Origin: Hygrophila difformis
Lineage: Eukaryota > Streptophyta > Magnoliopsida > Lamiales > Acanthaceae
DNA length: 64,000 bases
Assembly (NCBI GenBank): GCA_030278955.1
Contig: JAOANR010000003.1
Span: 20,917,050 to 20,981,049 of the forward strand
Direction of reading: 5' to 3'
Shown here one piece after another: positions 49,648 through 63,200 of the stretch; positions within the stretch are counted from its first letter, which is position 1, and each line of letters opens with the position of its first letter. Position numbers and translations under genes: made by a program. The notes beneath the pieces are model-generated. The model did not search any database. It saw only the letters and a list, made by a program, of their open reading frames with translations, and had not been told where the DNA came from.

Positions 49648-52600
49648 TTATTCTTCTTTGACAGTATGAAAACTGTCCAGAGATGTATCAGTCATACTGA
49701 AACCACACTGCACAATGGCATTTGCTTGTTTCCTCAAATTGGCATTTTCAATGATGACATCTATCAGCATCTTCCTCAACTCGTTGTCAACAGTCAACGT
49801 GCTGTTATTCAAACTTGAGATCGGGATTGTGGTGTCTTGTTTAAGGCGCTGTGCCTGTTTAATGCCATGAACAATTATTCAATGTGTATGTAGTAAAAAA
49901 CTAAAAACCATTAATGTATATAATACCTACGTCTAAGCACAAAGTAATGATCTCTTTATGGCACAATTCAGTGCATATTTGCACCCAACAGCACTCAACC
50001 CTTGTAGTACATGGAAAATGATGATAATTGGTAACATGATAATGCAGTCAGTCATGATAGTGATGTCATTCTGTCCTCTCAAATATAGGCTATATAAGCA
50101 CACTAATTTTATAAAATGATCCAGACTTTCTGCACATGCAGAGGTCATTTTCAACATATAAAGAATGCGGATATAATGTAATCCTTTTATCATTTCTTAT
50201 ATAGGTGGCAAATGCAAGTACCTCTACAAGCAGATGACCAATTTGGTTCTCAGCAGCGGCCAATCTATCACAAGCATCCGGCGAAGATAAAACATCCCTT
50301 CTTAACTTATTTTCTTCGTCAATCAGAAAATTAATACTGAATTCCCCAAGTTGACCACGTAGAATTTCACACTCATGCAGCAACTTTGTGTTGGCAGCAT
50401 TGATATGTTCCCTTTCTGCTCTTTCATTCTGCAGTTTTCTCTATACAAAAGTCCATCAGATACAATATGAAGTATAAATTACAGTGCAGATGAACTGAAC
50501 TATGTCCTTGCAAACGAGATACAAAGGCAATAGCTGCATGGAACCAATTAAATGGGACATGTCTTAAATACCATAGGGTCACACACAATGTTTGAAGCAT
50601 AAATTTCAAAACTGCAGTTGATTTAGCTAAAGAAAAATACCTCAAATTCCATCTTCTCTTCTGCTATTTTCTCAATCTCCTGCCTCAACTCTGATTGAGA
50701 ACTTCGAAGCGACTTAACCTCTTTCACAAGAAGTTTAATTTCTGATTTTGATTTTAGTTCGGTCTCTTCATGGTGTTTTTGCAAGTTCCTTAACTGCTCC
50801 CTAACAGACTCAAACTCTTCTAATGTTCCATCATCTCTAAAGATATCATTACCATTTTCATCCTGAATATATTTTTCTCAGACATTAATAACTTCACAGA
50901 AATAATACCGGGACAAAGTGAACATGATAACAAATTCAGACCTCTTTGGGCTTGGGTTTCAACCTTAATTCCATCTCTATGCACTTCCCTCTAAGTTCCT
51001 CCATTTCCCACTGCATCTGAGTAATCCTTTCCTCTTCCATAATAATAGCCTGCTCCAAATTCTCCTTGGCACTCTTCTTGGTAGATTCAAGTTCTGTTTC
51101 CAAATCATTGATCTGCAAGAGACATCACTAAGAACAGTTTGATCTGAAGTAGTGTAAAAGAGATATTATGCCGGATGGAATAATCCAATATAATTATTGT
51201 TGGGGCAAGGGAACTCATGCATATAAGCAGATCACATCACTGCTTCTGCAATCACCCTAGCTCTTTCCCTTCTTTCACTATCTCAAGTTCCACTTTTCAT
51301 TTCAGGATATTTAACAGATGTTGCATGATACTAAAACAATAACCAATACTCTGTCATTTTTTTTGGCTTGACAGCCTACAAGAGGCTAGGAAATATACTC
51401 TGTCATTTAAACCACCGTTACTTTTATAAGTTTATTAAGGTAGAATCAAGTTATAAGTGATTGGAATCATTGTTCACAGAATCAAAAGGCAAAGGCATTG
51501 TCAAAGGATAAGCCTAGGAGATATGAATCCACGTTAAGAAAGCAAAATAACAAGCAATTATAATATAGCTTAAGTGATGCAACAACTCTAGCACATATCA
51601 AGCTAGCGATGCCGACAAATTCCAATATCCACCACATTCTGTAGCAGAAAATAGGTAACACATACTATGACATATTCTTTTGTATCTTCAGAGGAATAAA
51701 GTATGAAGTGAATCAGAATACAGAATATTACCTTCATATTGAGATATTCTCGGACAGCACGCTCTTGGTTTAATCTAGCTACAAGATCTTCTATATCAGT
51801 TTCCGCCGTGACCAATTGTTGTTCTGTGGCAGAAAGAAATTGATTCTGCTTCTCAGCCATTGGAAGAGCTACAAGTGTATCATGTGAAAATTGTGAGTCT
51901 ACTGGACAACATTATTGGTTGATACAGAATGTGAATCACCAATATGGATGTACATGGAGTTTATGCAACAATCGTTCTTACTTTCCCTGGACTCTGCAGA
52001 TGGGGTAGCATTATCATTTCGACACAACGCTTCATTGCTCACTACACCATCAACGAAGACTTTAATTCTGTTGCCAATTTTTGAGTCATCATCCTTCGGA
52101 TGCAGCTCAGAGACAATCTCAGATGCTTCTGGTGTACTATGAATTGATGCTAATGCTGAAGCACAATCAGGCAAAGCATCAGGGTGGTTTGAAGCTGGAG
52201 CAGATGAAATGCTACTATTGCAACTCAAGTTGCTTTCTGGCACATCATGACTTGATTCACGAAATGCTGAAAGATGAGATTAAAACTTAATTCGAGAACT
52301 AAAAATTCAGTTAAAAACTAAAAGTTCAAAAGGCAACACAAGAACATGTTGATATAGTAAGAAGACACATACATAACCTTGCAACTGCTTCTAATTCCAG
52401 AAAGCATGCTACAACAGCACTTCTTGAGAGGTCAATATCAGAAAGGACTTTGGTCATCCAAACCTCCAAAGAACACCTACGCTGTGAAAGATTGTAAAGA
52501 TAAATAATAATGACCACAAATTTCTAAACAGCATAACAATAACTCTAGCCATCAACTGCCATGCGATTCATCCACAATTAATTCAGACAAAACACAACAC

Positions 52601-55600
52601 ATTTCATTCTAGAACAAAGCTATAAAGACAATTATCTGCATAACACAGATTTATGTTGGAACTGCAGATAAGCAGCAACGAACATAATGCAGGAGCTACT
52701 AACTTCATTCAAAGCTGTTTTGCTTTTCATCTTGAAAATCCCTTTTGGAGGAGGCAGGGGCATTTTCTTTTTGAGAAAGCTTTGCTTGAGCTACAAAAGC
52801 AATGAATAAGGTCACAGACCATGTCGTTCTCATAATTTCATTAAAGAATTGCTAAGTTCAAGATACAGGTCAAATGACTTATAAGCATGTCAACCTACAT
52901 CAGATGACAACTTCAAGAAATCACTAAATCTTCTTAGCACTTCTCGTGTGGTAGTAACACCTTCAGGTGACTGCAAACCTACTTGTACCCTGTAAAACTG
53001 CCATGTATGGATGTTAAAAAGACACAAGGAACTACATGAACAGCCACAACCTTGAACAGCTTCAAACCAAGACATGAAGTTCAAATTTCATAGATATATC
53101 ATCATTACAAAGTATATATCAACCCTGAACAAAAGAAAATAGTTTTTCATTAAAAGTTTTCAACCAGGCAGCATCTCCATTTTTTTAATATCCATGCACA
53201 TACATATACAGTGAAGGCAGAAGAAACTGAGTTCCAGAGTTAAAATCAACCATAAGTGCAAGCTGAGTCAAATGACAAATTCCATACCACTCCAGGCTCT
53301 GAGCCTTCTGATTCAGACAAGAAGCACCATGAGGGGATTGTAACACAATAACTCCATCCTGTGCGAAAATCATGAGGCCAGGTGGTGTGTGGCCCATCCT
53401 ACATTCAAACAAGGAGACTTTCATACGGTGTATGCTACCAATACTTATATCAAGGTCACCTTAATGAACTTCACTTCAAGATAATCAAGAACATAATGGA
53501 CGCAAATCCATGGAAGGAAATTCAGTTAGGACAATCAGCAGTTAGGTTTTAAATTGTTGAATAGCCATCTCACCAAAGAAAAACTTAAGCTAATAGGAAA
53601 GATGCGTCATTTATATTTATTATTAACTAAAACCTTTTTTGCCCACACCCCACTCCCGGGCATTGAATTTTATTTGTTAATAAAGATAATACTAATAATC
53701 TTTTAAGAATTGTAGATGATATTGCTTTAGCATGTTTCTGAAAATATTTTTCAGTAAAATGTAAATTCTATTGTCGTTGCAGAATGACATGAGAAATCAA
53801 ATTTAGAAATTAGACACCTTATACCAAACTTTCTTTTAAGTTTACTTCCTATTTTATGCCTATTTTGCTGAAATTTTATTCATATTTTTATTTACAAATT
53901 ACTTAGTATTTTATTACTTTTAATTGATTACTTTAATTACAAAATATATTAATGCATGTTGACTCATTGCGGATCTTAAGTGCTTACAACCTTTCAGGAG
54001 ATTAGTCAAAATCCAAATGCGATTATGCATAATGGATTCAATCTCACTATTAATAGTTTCTTGCCATGATGCAACATTTGGCCTAGCCAATACTTCCTTC
54101 ACACTAGCCAGTAGGTCCTTGACTTATCATCCAGCATATAGTTGATGAAATCTAGCCCAAAGTCTTAGCAACATTTGCCCTCTTATTACATTTGAGTTTG
54201 GCCAAATCAGAATCGGCATGCCTGTGAACTTGCTCGGCTGACTCAGCGCCAGCTAATCCAAATGTTGTTTTCCTCAACAGAATCTAAACTTGTACCTGCC
54301 ATTAGGTGTCCTCTTCTTAGAACTTTAAGGAATCTCTGTTTTATCCTCACATTTCAAGAATAAACATCTCCCTAGAATACAACATTTACTTGATTAAATT
54401 GCTATTCCTTCACGTATATCAGGAATTTCTGAGTTGTGTACTAAAAAACGATAGGCACTACTGATGAGTGCATTTCTTTTAAGGATACAATCAATTCTTT
54501 TAAGGTCAACTGTAATTTGTTTAGGTGGCGGCACATCAACCTTAGCCAAAAACCCCCACATTTTGTAAGAGGGCTTTCGGTTTTCCATACTCGTAAAAAG
54601 TAACATCCTTATCCTTGGGTGGAATATTGTTCAAAATATAGTTTGCTGGACAGCTTCTCCCCACATGTTCTGGGGTCCTGAACGTGTTCATCATCTATTT
54701 TAGGGAAAGAAAAAAAATCCAAATCGTTCCATAAATTTGAACAAGTTCTTAAACAGTCTCATATTAATTGAATTATCATTAATCAATCCACCAAGTATGT
54801 TAATTTTCGCCTAAACCATCCCACCCCTCTTAATCGCGGTTCGCGGTTTTAGCTGACTTGTCACTGAGGTATTGGTTGGCGCTGGAGTGGTTTATCTTAA
54901 TTCAAGCTGATATGTCAATTAATCACGGTGACACGTCAACTATAACCGCGATTAAGGGGGAGTGAGATGGTTTGGGCGAAAATTAACATACGTATCGGAT
55001 GAATTAGGATAATTCAATTAATATGGAAATGTTTAAGAAATTGTTCAAACTTATGGGATGATCAACGTCTGTCTTTTCATATTATGGATACATCTGAATC
55101 TGAATAAGAATAAGCTTTCAATCCCCTCTATTTTACTGTGCGGTGCTTTGTTCCGCAACACTGTTCAACTGACCCAAGTAAGGTATTGTCTTTTGATGGA
55201 TTATGCCTCACTCGGAACATCATTCAACCAACGGAAAAATATATTCTCTACCTCGATCGCATCAAATTGCCTTGAGCCGACTGTTAAGTTGAGTCTCAGC
55301 CTCGACTTTGAGGTTCTTAAAAGCTTCAACAACTTTTTCCTTGCTTCTCAATAAGTAAAGATAGTCATATTGCATGCAATACTCTATTTATAAAAATAAT
55401 AAAATAAAATACATTCCACCACCCCTTATTTGCATATATTTTAAGTCACATGCATCTATGTGAATTAAGTCAGGAGTTTAGTGCTTTTTTCAATACTTGA
55501 AAATTGTAACTTAATCATTTTAGGTTCGCACATACCTTACACTTATGTTCATGGTTAAACTCCAATTCTTTTAAACAAAATCTAAATTATTCACATGTTT

Positions 55601-58523
55601 AAGCCAACAACACCATAAATGAACACTCTCAAACAGATAAACAGAAGATTGAACTTTATCAAAATAAATAATCCTCCCAACCAAGGTTCAGCTAAACCAC
55701 ATTCGCCCTATGCTTCGGCTGAACAGCCTTCTGCTTCTGCTTAGGCTTCAAGCATTAAGATGTGGCCAGGTTTGCCACAGTTGTGGTAGAAACTGAGTTC
55801 TACCAACCAAGGAATATTTCCTAATTAGACAAAATGAATTTTCCAAACTCAATACAACACTAATCCATTATTCACTAACGGAACTAGAAACTGAGTTCTA
55901 GCGAATGTCTGAGACATGCAACACGTCTTACAGTGTCTAGTTTTTCCTGCTTGTCAGCCCCAGAACCACATTCCCAGTTCCCACGCCAGCCAACCACTTC
56001 AGACAGGTTCAGCTAAACCACATTCGCCCTATGCTTCGGCTGACCAGCCTTCTGCTTCTTCTTAGGCTTCAAGCATTAAGACATGTGGCCAGGTTTGCCA
56101 CAGTTGTGGTAGCTCCTTATGAACCTCGGCCTCTTTCGGCTTCCAGCCGCCAAACTAGTCGGTCAGTTTTATGCGCTTGGCCAACAAATTGTCCTTCTCC
56201 TCTAGGTTTGTTTTCAAATCTATTGGCTTCAGCCGAGGATCCACCTTCCAATTCTCTTCCTCAATCATGAGTTTGACAATAAGATCCTCACAAGACATCA
56301 CCTTCTGCTTACGCTTGAGCTAGCTTTTGAAGTCCTTCCATGAAGGAGGCAATCTTTCAATCACCGCTGCTACGTTGAACGCATCAGCAAGCTGCATCCT
56401 CTTGGCGTGAACATTGTGTATAATAAGCTCAAATCTTGCACTTGTTCAACCACCGATTTCCCGTCTACCATTTGGTAAGACAAATACTTAGCCACAAGCC
56501 AAGACATACTTTTTAGTACTCGAGTTCTCAGTCTTGTTTGTCCTCTCAAGTTGATTCCACAACTCTTTAGCACATTTCACAGTAGAGTACACAGAGTACA
56601 ACAAATCAGCGAGAGCGCTCAGAATAAAATTCTGACAGAGGATATCTCCATGTGTCAACTGGCCATAGGCATAAAGCCTTTGAGGGTCAGTCTCCCTGGA
56701 AGCAAGGTTGGTCGATCCTCCCTCAAGAATCTGGCCAAAGCCAGAGTGGTCAAATAGAACAACATCTTCTATTCCCAGGTCTTGAAGTCCACTCCGTTGA
56801 ATTTGAAGGGCTTTTCAGCCACAACACTAAGTGCAAAAGGCCTCGTGCGTTAGGCCTCGTGCAAAAGACTCTCGACACAAAAGTTGGCTGATCAAAGGTC
56901 TGCTCACCAAAGTTCCGCTGAACAGTCTGTGAGGTATGCCCATCAGGGTTCAATCCATTAGATTCAGTCTGAAGCAGTCCAGCAGCAGTCAGGTCAGCAG
57001 AAACTCCTGGCGGATGAAGTCCAGTCTGACAAGGCCAAGATGGATTGACCGAGGTGGGTCAGTCAGTTGGACATGAGCATGTGGGGGCATGAGCGTTGTG
57101 ATTTTTAGGCATAGTAAAAAGGGTGCGGATATATGCACACCCTAAAGTTATTCACACCCAATGGCCATATGAAATACCAACACTACCCTTATTCTATGAA
57201 TGTTAATGTTATAAACACCCTACAAAAAGTTAATAACACCCTCCATAAAAATGTTAAGAGGCACCCAAACCCAATTCTGCTTCTACCTCGCTTAAACTCT
57301 AATTCCCCGTACTTCTCCCACAAACCCACATTCCCTTCATACCAAATACTCCCAAACTCCTCAAGTTTAATCTGTATACCCTAAAGCTTGCCTCACTTTA
57401 ACCCATCAAGAAAGAAGAAGAAGAATGGCTATAATTATGGAAGAGAAATTGTGGAGATAAAAGATTAGTTTCCATCCTTCCGTTTAGCTCGAGATATCTG
57501 TAAATCTTTTTGGCAAATATTGGCCATTCATGGACGAAATTTATGACCAATTTCCGCCAGGCCGAAATTGACATAGACCTTTTTGCCATGAATGGACAAA
57601 ATTTGTTCAAATCTCGTACAAGAACCACCCACTTCTACTTCTGCTCCGATTGAAACAATACAAAAACACCAAAAACACACAATTTCAAATCTCATGCAAC
57701 ATGAACACTAAATTACAACTACATTCCCAGAACCTAAACTTAAAAATAAGTTAAACATATTGTGGAAGAAAATTTTGACGTCGGTTGTTGCCTCCGCCGC
57801 TGTTGCCTCGTGGGCATACGGGCATGCCCACGGCCACCGCCTTCACCACAAATTTGGATAATTGTTTTTGCTTTCTCTTCCCATGTGAGAGGGGAAAGAA
57901 ATTGGGTGTGCGCGGGATGGTGAGAGTGATTGAGTGTGAGTTATGATGAAAACTATAGTTGGGTGTGGGTAACATTATACATACTTGCTGGGTGTAAATA
58001 ATGGAATTTTTGTGGGAAATGGTGGGTGTAGATATCAACCGCCTAGTAAAAATGCTCAAAAAACTAGTCTATTACAACGCTAAATTCTCTTTCGACTGTC
58101 AGTGAAAATGTAATAACTCTCTTCCAAGAAATCAAATACTCCACTTACGATCAAGAATCGTGCCAAAACCGCACAAATTCTAACAATAAGTATAACAATT
58201 TAAGAATTGTCTAAACCTTAAAATAATTACGAACATCAAAGCATAAAAAAACATACCCAAGTGCGAGGAGGAGAGCTCCAATCCATTCCAAGAGGCAGCG
58301 GCGAAGTGCCATCGTGTCTCTGCTTCGGTGGATCATTGATACTCCTGTCGCTACTATTCGCCTTTGACAAAAGCGAGTTCGAAAGCTTGAGTAAATTCTG
58401 TACCTCCCTTTCTCTGTTCCTCCGATCGACGATCATCTCGTGTGAGGGAGAAAGGAATTCATCAAAAGTGGGATCAATAAACCCGATGTCGAGGGCGGAG
58501 TAATCGAGCGCGTAGAGATTCAT
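49648..58523 (-). CDS. PX-domain coiled-coil protein of the EREX/EREL family, 11 exons, 637 aa
   Basis: Minus-strand exons: 58523-58257, 53398-53288, 52997-52899, 52790-52704, 52481-52373, 52266-51982, 51868-51732, 51112-50942, 50862-50641, 50440-50222 and 49854-49648. All phases agree. The N-terminal exon ends in [16 protein letters not shown]. It is followed by GRTG-type [14 protein letters not shown], then the PX domain (from [13 protein letters not shown], residue 127, through RRFSDFLKL and PLPPPKG), [20 protein letters not shown], an acidic Ser-rich linker, and a long coiled coil (about 320-560). The family (EREX, EREL1, EREL2 in Arabidopsis) binds phosphoinositides and Rab5 GTPases on endosomes and acts in vacuolar transport. 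Intron 1 is 4858 bp and filled with transposon remains. The junction from exon 5 to 6 has two possible splice choices; TTAT|GTATGT with TTTCAG was preferred. An in-frame ATG-like start 14 codons upstream (58565) is less likely. Confidence 0.88.
53920..57000 (-). mobile_element. decayed Ty1/copia retrotransposon inside intron 1 of the PX-domain gene
   Basis: On the minus strand, in retroelement order, are a gag region ([12 protein letters not shown] near 56800; [16 protein letters not shown] near 56480; knuckle-like NCGKPGH near 56090), integrase pieces ([12 protein letters not shown] near 55330; [11 protein letters not shown] and [15 protein letters not shown] near 54650-54530), and the RT start ([19 protein letters not shown] near 54060). 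Many stops and shifts are present, and protease and most of RT are gone. No LTRs were recognised. It is inserted in the same orientation as the host gene. Confidence 0.8.
55685..56113 (-). repeat. duplicated segment of about 107 bp in the copia remnant
   Basis: GGTTCAGCTAAACCACATTC through TTTGCCACAGTTGTGGTAG occurs at 55685-55792 and again at 56007-56113, differing by a few substitutions and one 2-bp indel. It covers the zinc-knuckle part of gag. Confidence 0.85.
57121..58043. mobile_element. Mutator-like non-autonomous element with 9-bp duplication (923 bp)
   Basis: TAGTAAAAA lies at 57112-57120 and 58044-58052. The inner ends GGGTGCGGATATATGCACACCC and, reversed, GGCGGTTGATATCTACACCC are imperfect inverted repeats. 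The interior has no transposase. A 90-bp imperfect palindrome lies at 57516-57605. A 9-bp duplication is typical of Mutator-like elements. It sits in intron 1 of the PX-domain gene, near its 5' end. Confidence 0.7.
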
Positions 58524-58819
58524 TGCTTCTACCTGCACGAACTCTTCGGATGTGCCTCTTTTCAAGTCACGTTTCAGGAAGAAATGCGTTTGCAGTTTAG
58601 CTTCGCAATAAATTGCAAAATACTCCCTGCATTTTGCATGGGTTGTATTAGAGTCCCTCCAACAAATGGAATCACAAGAAAGCCCCTAAATAAATTCATA
58701 TGCAGTGCTCCCCCGCTGAATTCAAATACGGATATAAACCCCAAATTAATTAAAGTACTAACATATTTATAGTTTTTCTTCCCTCCAAAATATTGGCGTC
58801 GCCGAAACCCTAACCGGAG
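58524..58819. promoter_or_regulatory. shared bidirectional promoter, PX-domain gene and HUS1
   Basis: Only 296 bp separate the two divergent start codons. The HUS1 side has TATTTATAG near 58765. On the other strand no clear TATA is seen. Both 5' UTRs must lie in this interval. Confidence 0.6.
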
Positions 58820-59776
58820 ATGAAGTTCAAAGCATACCTGACCGACGACGGCATCAACCTCCTGGAGAAGCGCATCCTCCCCGCCCTCGACAAGATCGGC
58901 AAGACCTGCCACATCTACCTCACTCCCCAACACCTCTTCTTCCTCCACCACCTCCTCTCCGCCGACGGCCTCCACTCCATTGCGCAATTCACCCACCAAT
59001 CCCTCTTCCACGACTACCGCATCACCAGCAACAACGACGACCGCATCGCCTTCTCCATCGACCTCTCCCTCCTACACCGCGCACTCCGCTCCATCCTCGC
59101 CATCTACCTCCAATCGCGGGACTTCAACCCCCACGGCCTCCAAATCAAGCTAGTCAAGAAGCTCCCCCCTCACACCAACAACCCTTCACCCTTCCTCACC
59201 TTCGAAGCCAAAGGCCACAGATCCGCCGTCGTCCAGGACGTTCCAATTTCCAAACCCCTGTCTCGCGCCGACGTCCAGGAGCTACAGACCGCCCTAGACA
59301 ACGCGCAGGAAATGCCCGCGACCTTGGTTAGGGCGCCGGAATTGAACTCGCTGCAGAGCTTCGTCGATCGAATGAAGCATGTAGGGGATGTGATTGGGGT
59401 TTCCATCAGTAAGTATGGGGATCTGCACATTCAGATTTCGACGAGCTTGATCACTCTGGGGACCGAATTTCGGGGGCTGATGGTTTTGGGGGAGAGGGCG
59501 GATGAAGTAGCGGGGGATGCCGGGTTGAGTGCCCAGACAAGGACTGAAAGGGCTGTGCTGAGAGGGGATGCAATGACTGTGCAGGTGAGCGTCAAGCATT
59601 TCTTCAAATGCTTGCAGTATAGTTTGGCAAAGCCCGATTGCGCCTTCTACGGTATTGCCCCGCAGGGGGGCTGTCTGGTTGTGATTTTTCAGTTCTTTGT
59701 CCCGGGGACAAGGCTGACAGATAAGTCCATCAGTCTGCACTGCCGGCTGCCCGTGCTCGATCCGGGAACTAGCTGA
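58820..59776 (+). CDS. HUS1: HUS1 checkpoint clamp protein, single exon, 318 aa
   Basis: The whole protein matches the HUS1 family in length and order. It begins MKFKAYLTDDGINLLEKRI and has CHIYLTPQHLFFL. The middle carries ISKYGDLHIQIST and GTEFRGLMVLGER. It ends with VKHFFKCLQYSLAKP, APQGGCLVVIFQF and the terminal YYLPVLD-like segment, here CRLPVLDPG. HUS1 forms the ring-shaped RAD9-RAD1-HUS1 (9-1-1) clamp that loads at damaged DNA and activates the ATR checkpoint in the nucleus. The frame is uninterrupted by introns. The coding sequence is much richer in G and C (C-rich third positions) than its AT-rich neighbours. The start is the first ATG after CCGGAG. It is divergent from the PX-domain gene and convergent with the FAR1-related gene. 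Confidence 0.95.
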   Translation: MKFKAYLTDDGINLLEKRILPALDKIGKTCHIYLTPQHLFFLHHLLSADGLHSIAQFTHQSLFHDYRITSNNDDRIAFSIDLSLLHRALRSILAIYLQSRDFNPHGLQIKLVKKLPPHTNNPSPFLTFEAKGHRSAVVQDVPISKPLSRADVQELQTALDNAQEMPATLVRAPELNSLQSFVDRMKHVGDVIGVSISKYGDLHIQISTSLITLGTEFRGLMVLGERADEVAGDAGLSAQTRTERAVLRGDAMTVQVSVKHFFKCLQYSLAKPDCAFYGIAPQGGCLVVIFQFFVPGTRLTDKSISLHCRLPVLDPGTS

Positions 59777-60269
59777 AGGCAACGATGATGGCTCCATTCA
59801 CCTATTATTGGTGTTTGTGGTATTGATTTTCCTGCATTTGAAGCACTCGTCTGTGTTGAGACTGCAAACGCCCTGTTTATTTCAAGAATGTACTTGGATT
59901 TTCTGGATTATAGTAAAAAGTGAATTGACTTAGCTCTTCTAGTGTTTACTCTATTGTAAAATATGCATTGAAGAATGGTCATAATGGTTATTTACACAAT
60001 TACACGCTTGCAACGATCATATGTAGATAGACGTGGAGGTGATTTTTGGATGCATAAGTACTATCTATAGTACTACTCAACTTTCCATATCAATTATAGA
60101 CTCTGTACGAATTATATGTATTGCATTAGTTACATCACAATAGCTAGACAAATTAATGTATGTACACTTCCAATAATGTTTTCACCAACTATACAGTGAG
60201 TACATGCGACATCTGGTGAATCTCTATGAATTGACAATACAATGAAAAACTAGTTCATCTTCAGTTACC
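59777..60269. other. convergent 3' flanks of HUS1 and the FAR1-related gene
   Basis: AT-rich with no other feature. Confidence 0.6.
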
Positions 60270-63200
60270 TTACACAGGCTTCTCTGCCACAAGACGAACC
60301 TTGTTGAGTGACTCTTTGAATGCCTGCCAGGCAGCCATGTGATGCTCTTGCGATGCCATCCCTTCCGCCACAACTTGCATGGCTCGTCGGTGCAGGTGCT
60401 CATACCACTGCAACGGGTTGCTGATGTCGATATTGTTGGTGGCGCCACGGTCAGGAATGTACAGGCGCTTAACATCCTTCCTCCACCGTTGGAGGATGTA
60501 CCGAGATGGGATTCCCTCCACGTCGTTATACCGGAGGATGCACAAGGCATGCCGGCACAAGTAACCCTGGAAGTTGAAGCAGCTGCAGATACAGCGTACG
60601 CCTGCCCCAACTTTGTCGTACACAACTTCATAGCTCTTGGGTTCCCTCGCATCTCCATTAGGATCGCGCTCTTTGACCATATACGTGAGGATCGATCCGT
60701 TGGCATGGGTTTGGGCTATGCCAAAACAGGTGGGCATCAGGAGCACCTCTTCCTGAAATTTCAAGAATATCGCTTTGGTATATGACTCGGATGCTTGGAG
60801 TTCATAACTGCACGTTGTCCGCTGCATTGATGTAAACTGCTGTGACTCAAGATCATCACGAGCTTCCTTCTGAATGATCCTTCGTTGGAGTAACTCATAT
60901 GCGTCGAAGAACTCTTTCCAAGTCAACCCAACGTGCAAGTACCCGTGGAAGCATGGAACCGTGTATTTGCCTGGTTGAAAAGTAAAGAGACCATTGAAAA
61001 GTGTGTCTTTCAAGTAAACCGGAACCCACCTTTCCCGGTCCTCGTACAAGTTCTGGAGCCATTCCTGGTTCTTGATAGCAAAATCATGAACCATCTGATT
61101 CCAGGCCATTTCGAATTCTTCTACTCTTTCTGAACTGAACACTGTTCGATTCAGTATTTTTTGAAATATTTCAGAGTCCCCAACTTCACCTAACTTTTCA
61201 CAAATGCTCTGCACAACAAGTGGTAAGCAGAGACGGTGAAGAGTCCTGGGGAATACCTCTGATATTGCACTGTGCAATGCCTGGCATCGATGTGAAACTA
61301 TAGTTTGTGGAGGCCGTCCTGACATACAAGTAAGCCACGCTCTCATCAACCAGATGTAGGTCTCAACAGTCTCATCGACAAGCAAACCACAACCAAACAA
61401 TACAGATTCACCATGGTGATTCAATCCACTGAATGAACAAAGTGGAATATTGTGCTTATTGGACAGGAAGGTTGTGTCGACCACTACAACATCGCCAAAA
61501 TATCCATATGCAGCCCTTGATCTAGAATCCATCCAAAAAACATTCTTCATATAACCTTCATCATTTAGATCCATGATATAAAAGAAGTTTGGGTCGGAAA
61601 GCTGTGCCCGACGGAAATAATCATTAAGAGCTAAAACATCACCATTTCTGAACTGCAAGCATTTGAAGGGCTCTAAATTATCACTCACTTCTCGCTCAAT
61701 TGAGCTTTCGTAACTAATCATATCAACAGCTGGAGTTCGATACAACTTGATTGTTTGTACTTCTACATCAACAGCCGGTTCCAACTTTCTTTTGGCCCCT
61801 GCTTCTGTTTTCTTATGGGACCTGGAAGTTTGGGCCCTTTGATGATCAAATAAATGGTTGTGGTCGAGTTTCACCTCATCCAACCTCCATCTATTTGTCT
61901 CTGCTAACCTCATCCTAATCATTGCAAGGCACCCAGTTCTGGTTTCCTTTCTCCGAGTGCTTGCTTCTTTCATACTTTTGAAACCCTCACAATTACAGCA
62001 TAGCACTGCCCCACGCTTCTCTTTGCTATGACGCTTTGTCCAAGAAGATTTGACCCTTATACCAAATCCAAGCTCCTTGGCATAGCAGTTGTAATAGTTA
62101 TACGCATCATCGTATGACTCAAACTCCATTCCTACAGCAGGCGGGAGATAAGACTTTCCCTGGATATAATCTCTTTGATTGTCCATCACTTCAGTGCCAG
62201 AAACTGTATTAACAATTTCATTATCATTGATAGGAATTCGATCCATTTGATCACTGCTGCCCAGTATTTCAAGCACTCGCTCACCATTTCTCTCGACGTC
62301 ATTGCTATCAAATTCAAAAACTGGTTCTCCACCATTCTCCAGGTCCACATTGTGAATCCCAAGCCTTTGCTCACCGTCATCCTCAAGATCAACTCTTTGA
62401 ATTCCTAGCACTTGTTGAATAGCATTCTCAAACTCATTTCTTTTGACCTCAAGCAATTCGCTATCTTCATCTCCAAGGTCACTGGTTTCGATATCAAAGT
62501 CATCCTCCCCATCATCATCCAGCAAGTCTTCACTATTTCCAGAACCTTCCTCTACCTGCATGCAAACGAATACATCAAAAATGAAAATGGAAGTAGAATC
62601 AATCTAACAAGAACCGGGGACAAGCATTAGCAATCGCATTCACAAACAATATGCATGGTATTTTGATGCATTTTTAGGGTGTTTTCTTAATGACTTTAGT
62701 GCGTGTAGGGAAATGAGCAATGATGAAATACAACATTATAAGAGAGAAAGTTATAGTGGAAATTTGAAAAACTAGAGGCCCAAAGAGAAATGCACAACTT
62801 ATGGAGAAGCATGGAACCAAATTATGGTGCAAGGCTGCATACAAACACCCCTATTATGTTTCCTAAGTATTAAGATCAAACCATCAATATATAGAAGTTT
62901 TGCTGCCAAGTCTGTAATCTGAAAATTTTTCACTGCACAGAAACTAATTCTGTTCGAAATTACAATTTTCTAGCAAACTAAATACATTTCCATCCAACGC
63001 AAGTTCACCATTCACCAAGAATAAATTTTCAGACTCCTTCCACACAAAGTAGCAAATGCAGAGAAACATCACTGGTAAAAGCAAAACGCCAGCTTTACCA
63101 CTTCAACAAAACAAATACTCCTATAATTAACTGATGCATAAATATCTAATCCAGCTAAGGTTTTAATCTTCAAGGATGCCAAAAGCGCATTAAACGGGAA

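Noticed and set aside
60224..60785. ORFs on both strands overlapping the 3' end of the FAR1-related gene
   Set aside because: Shadows of the SWIM-domain coding region.
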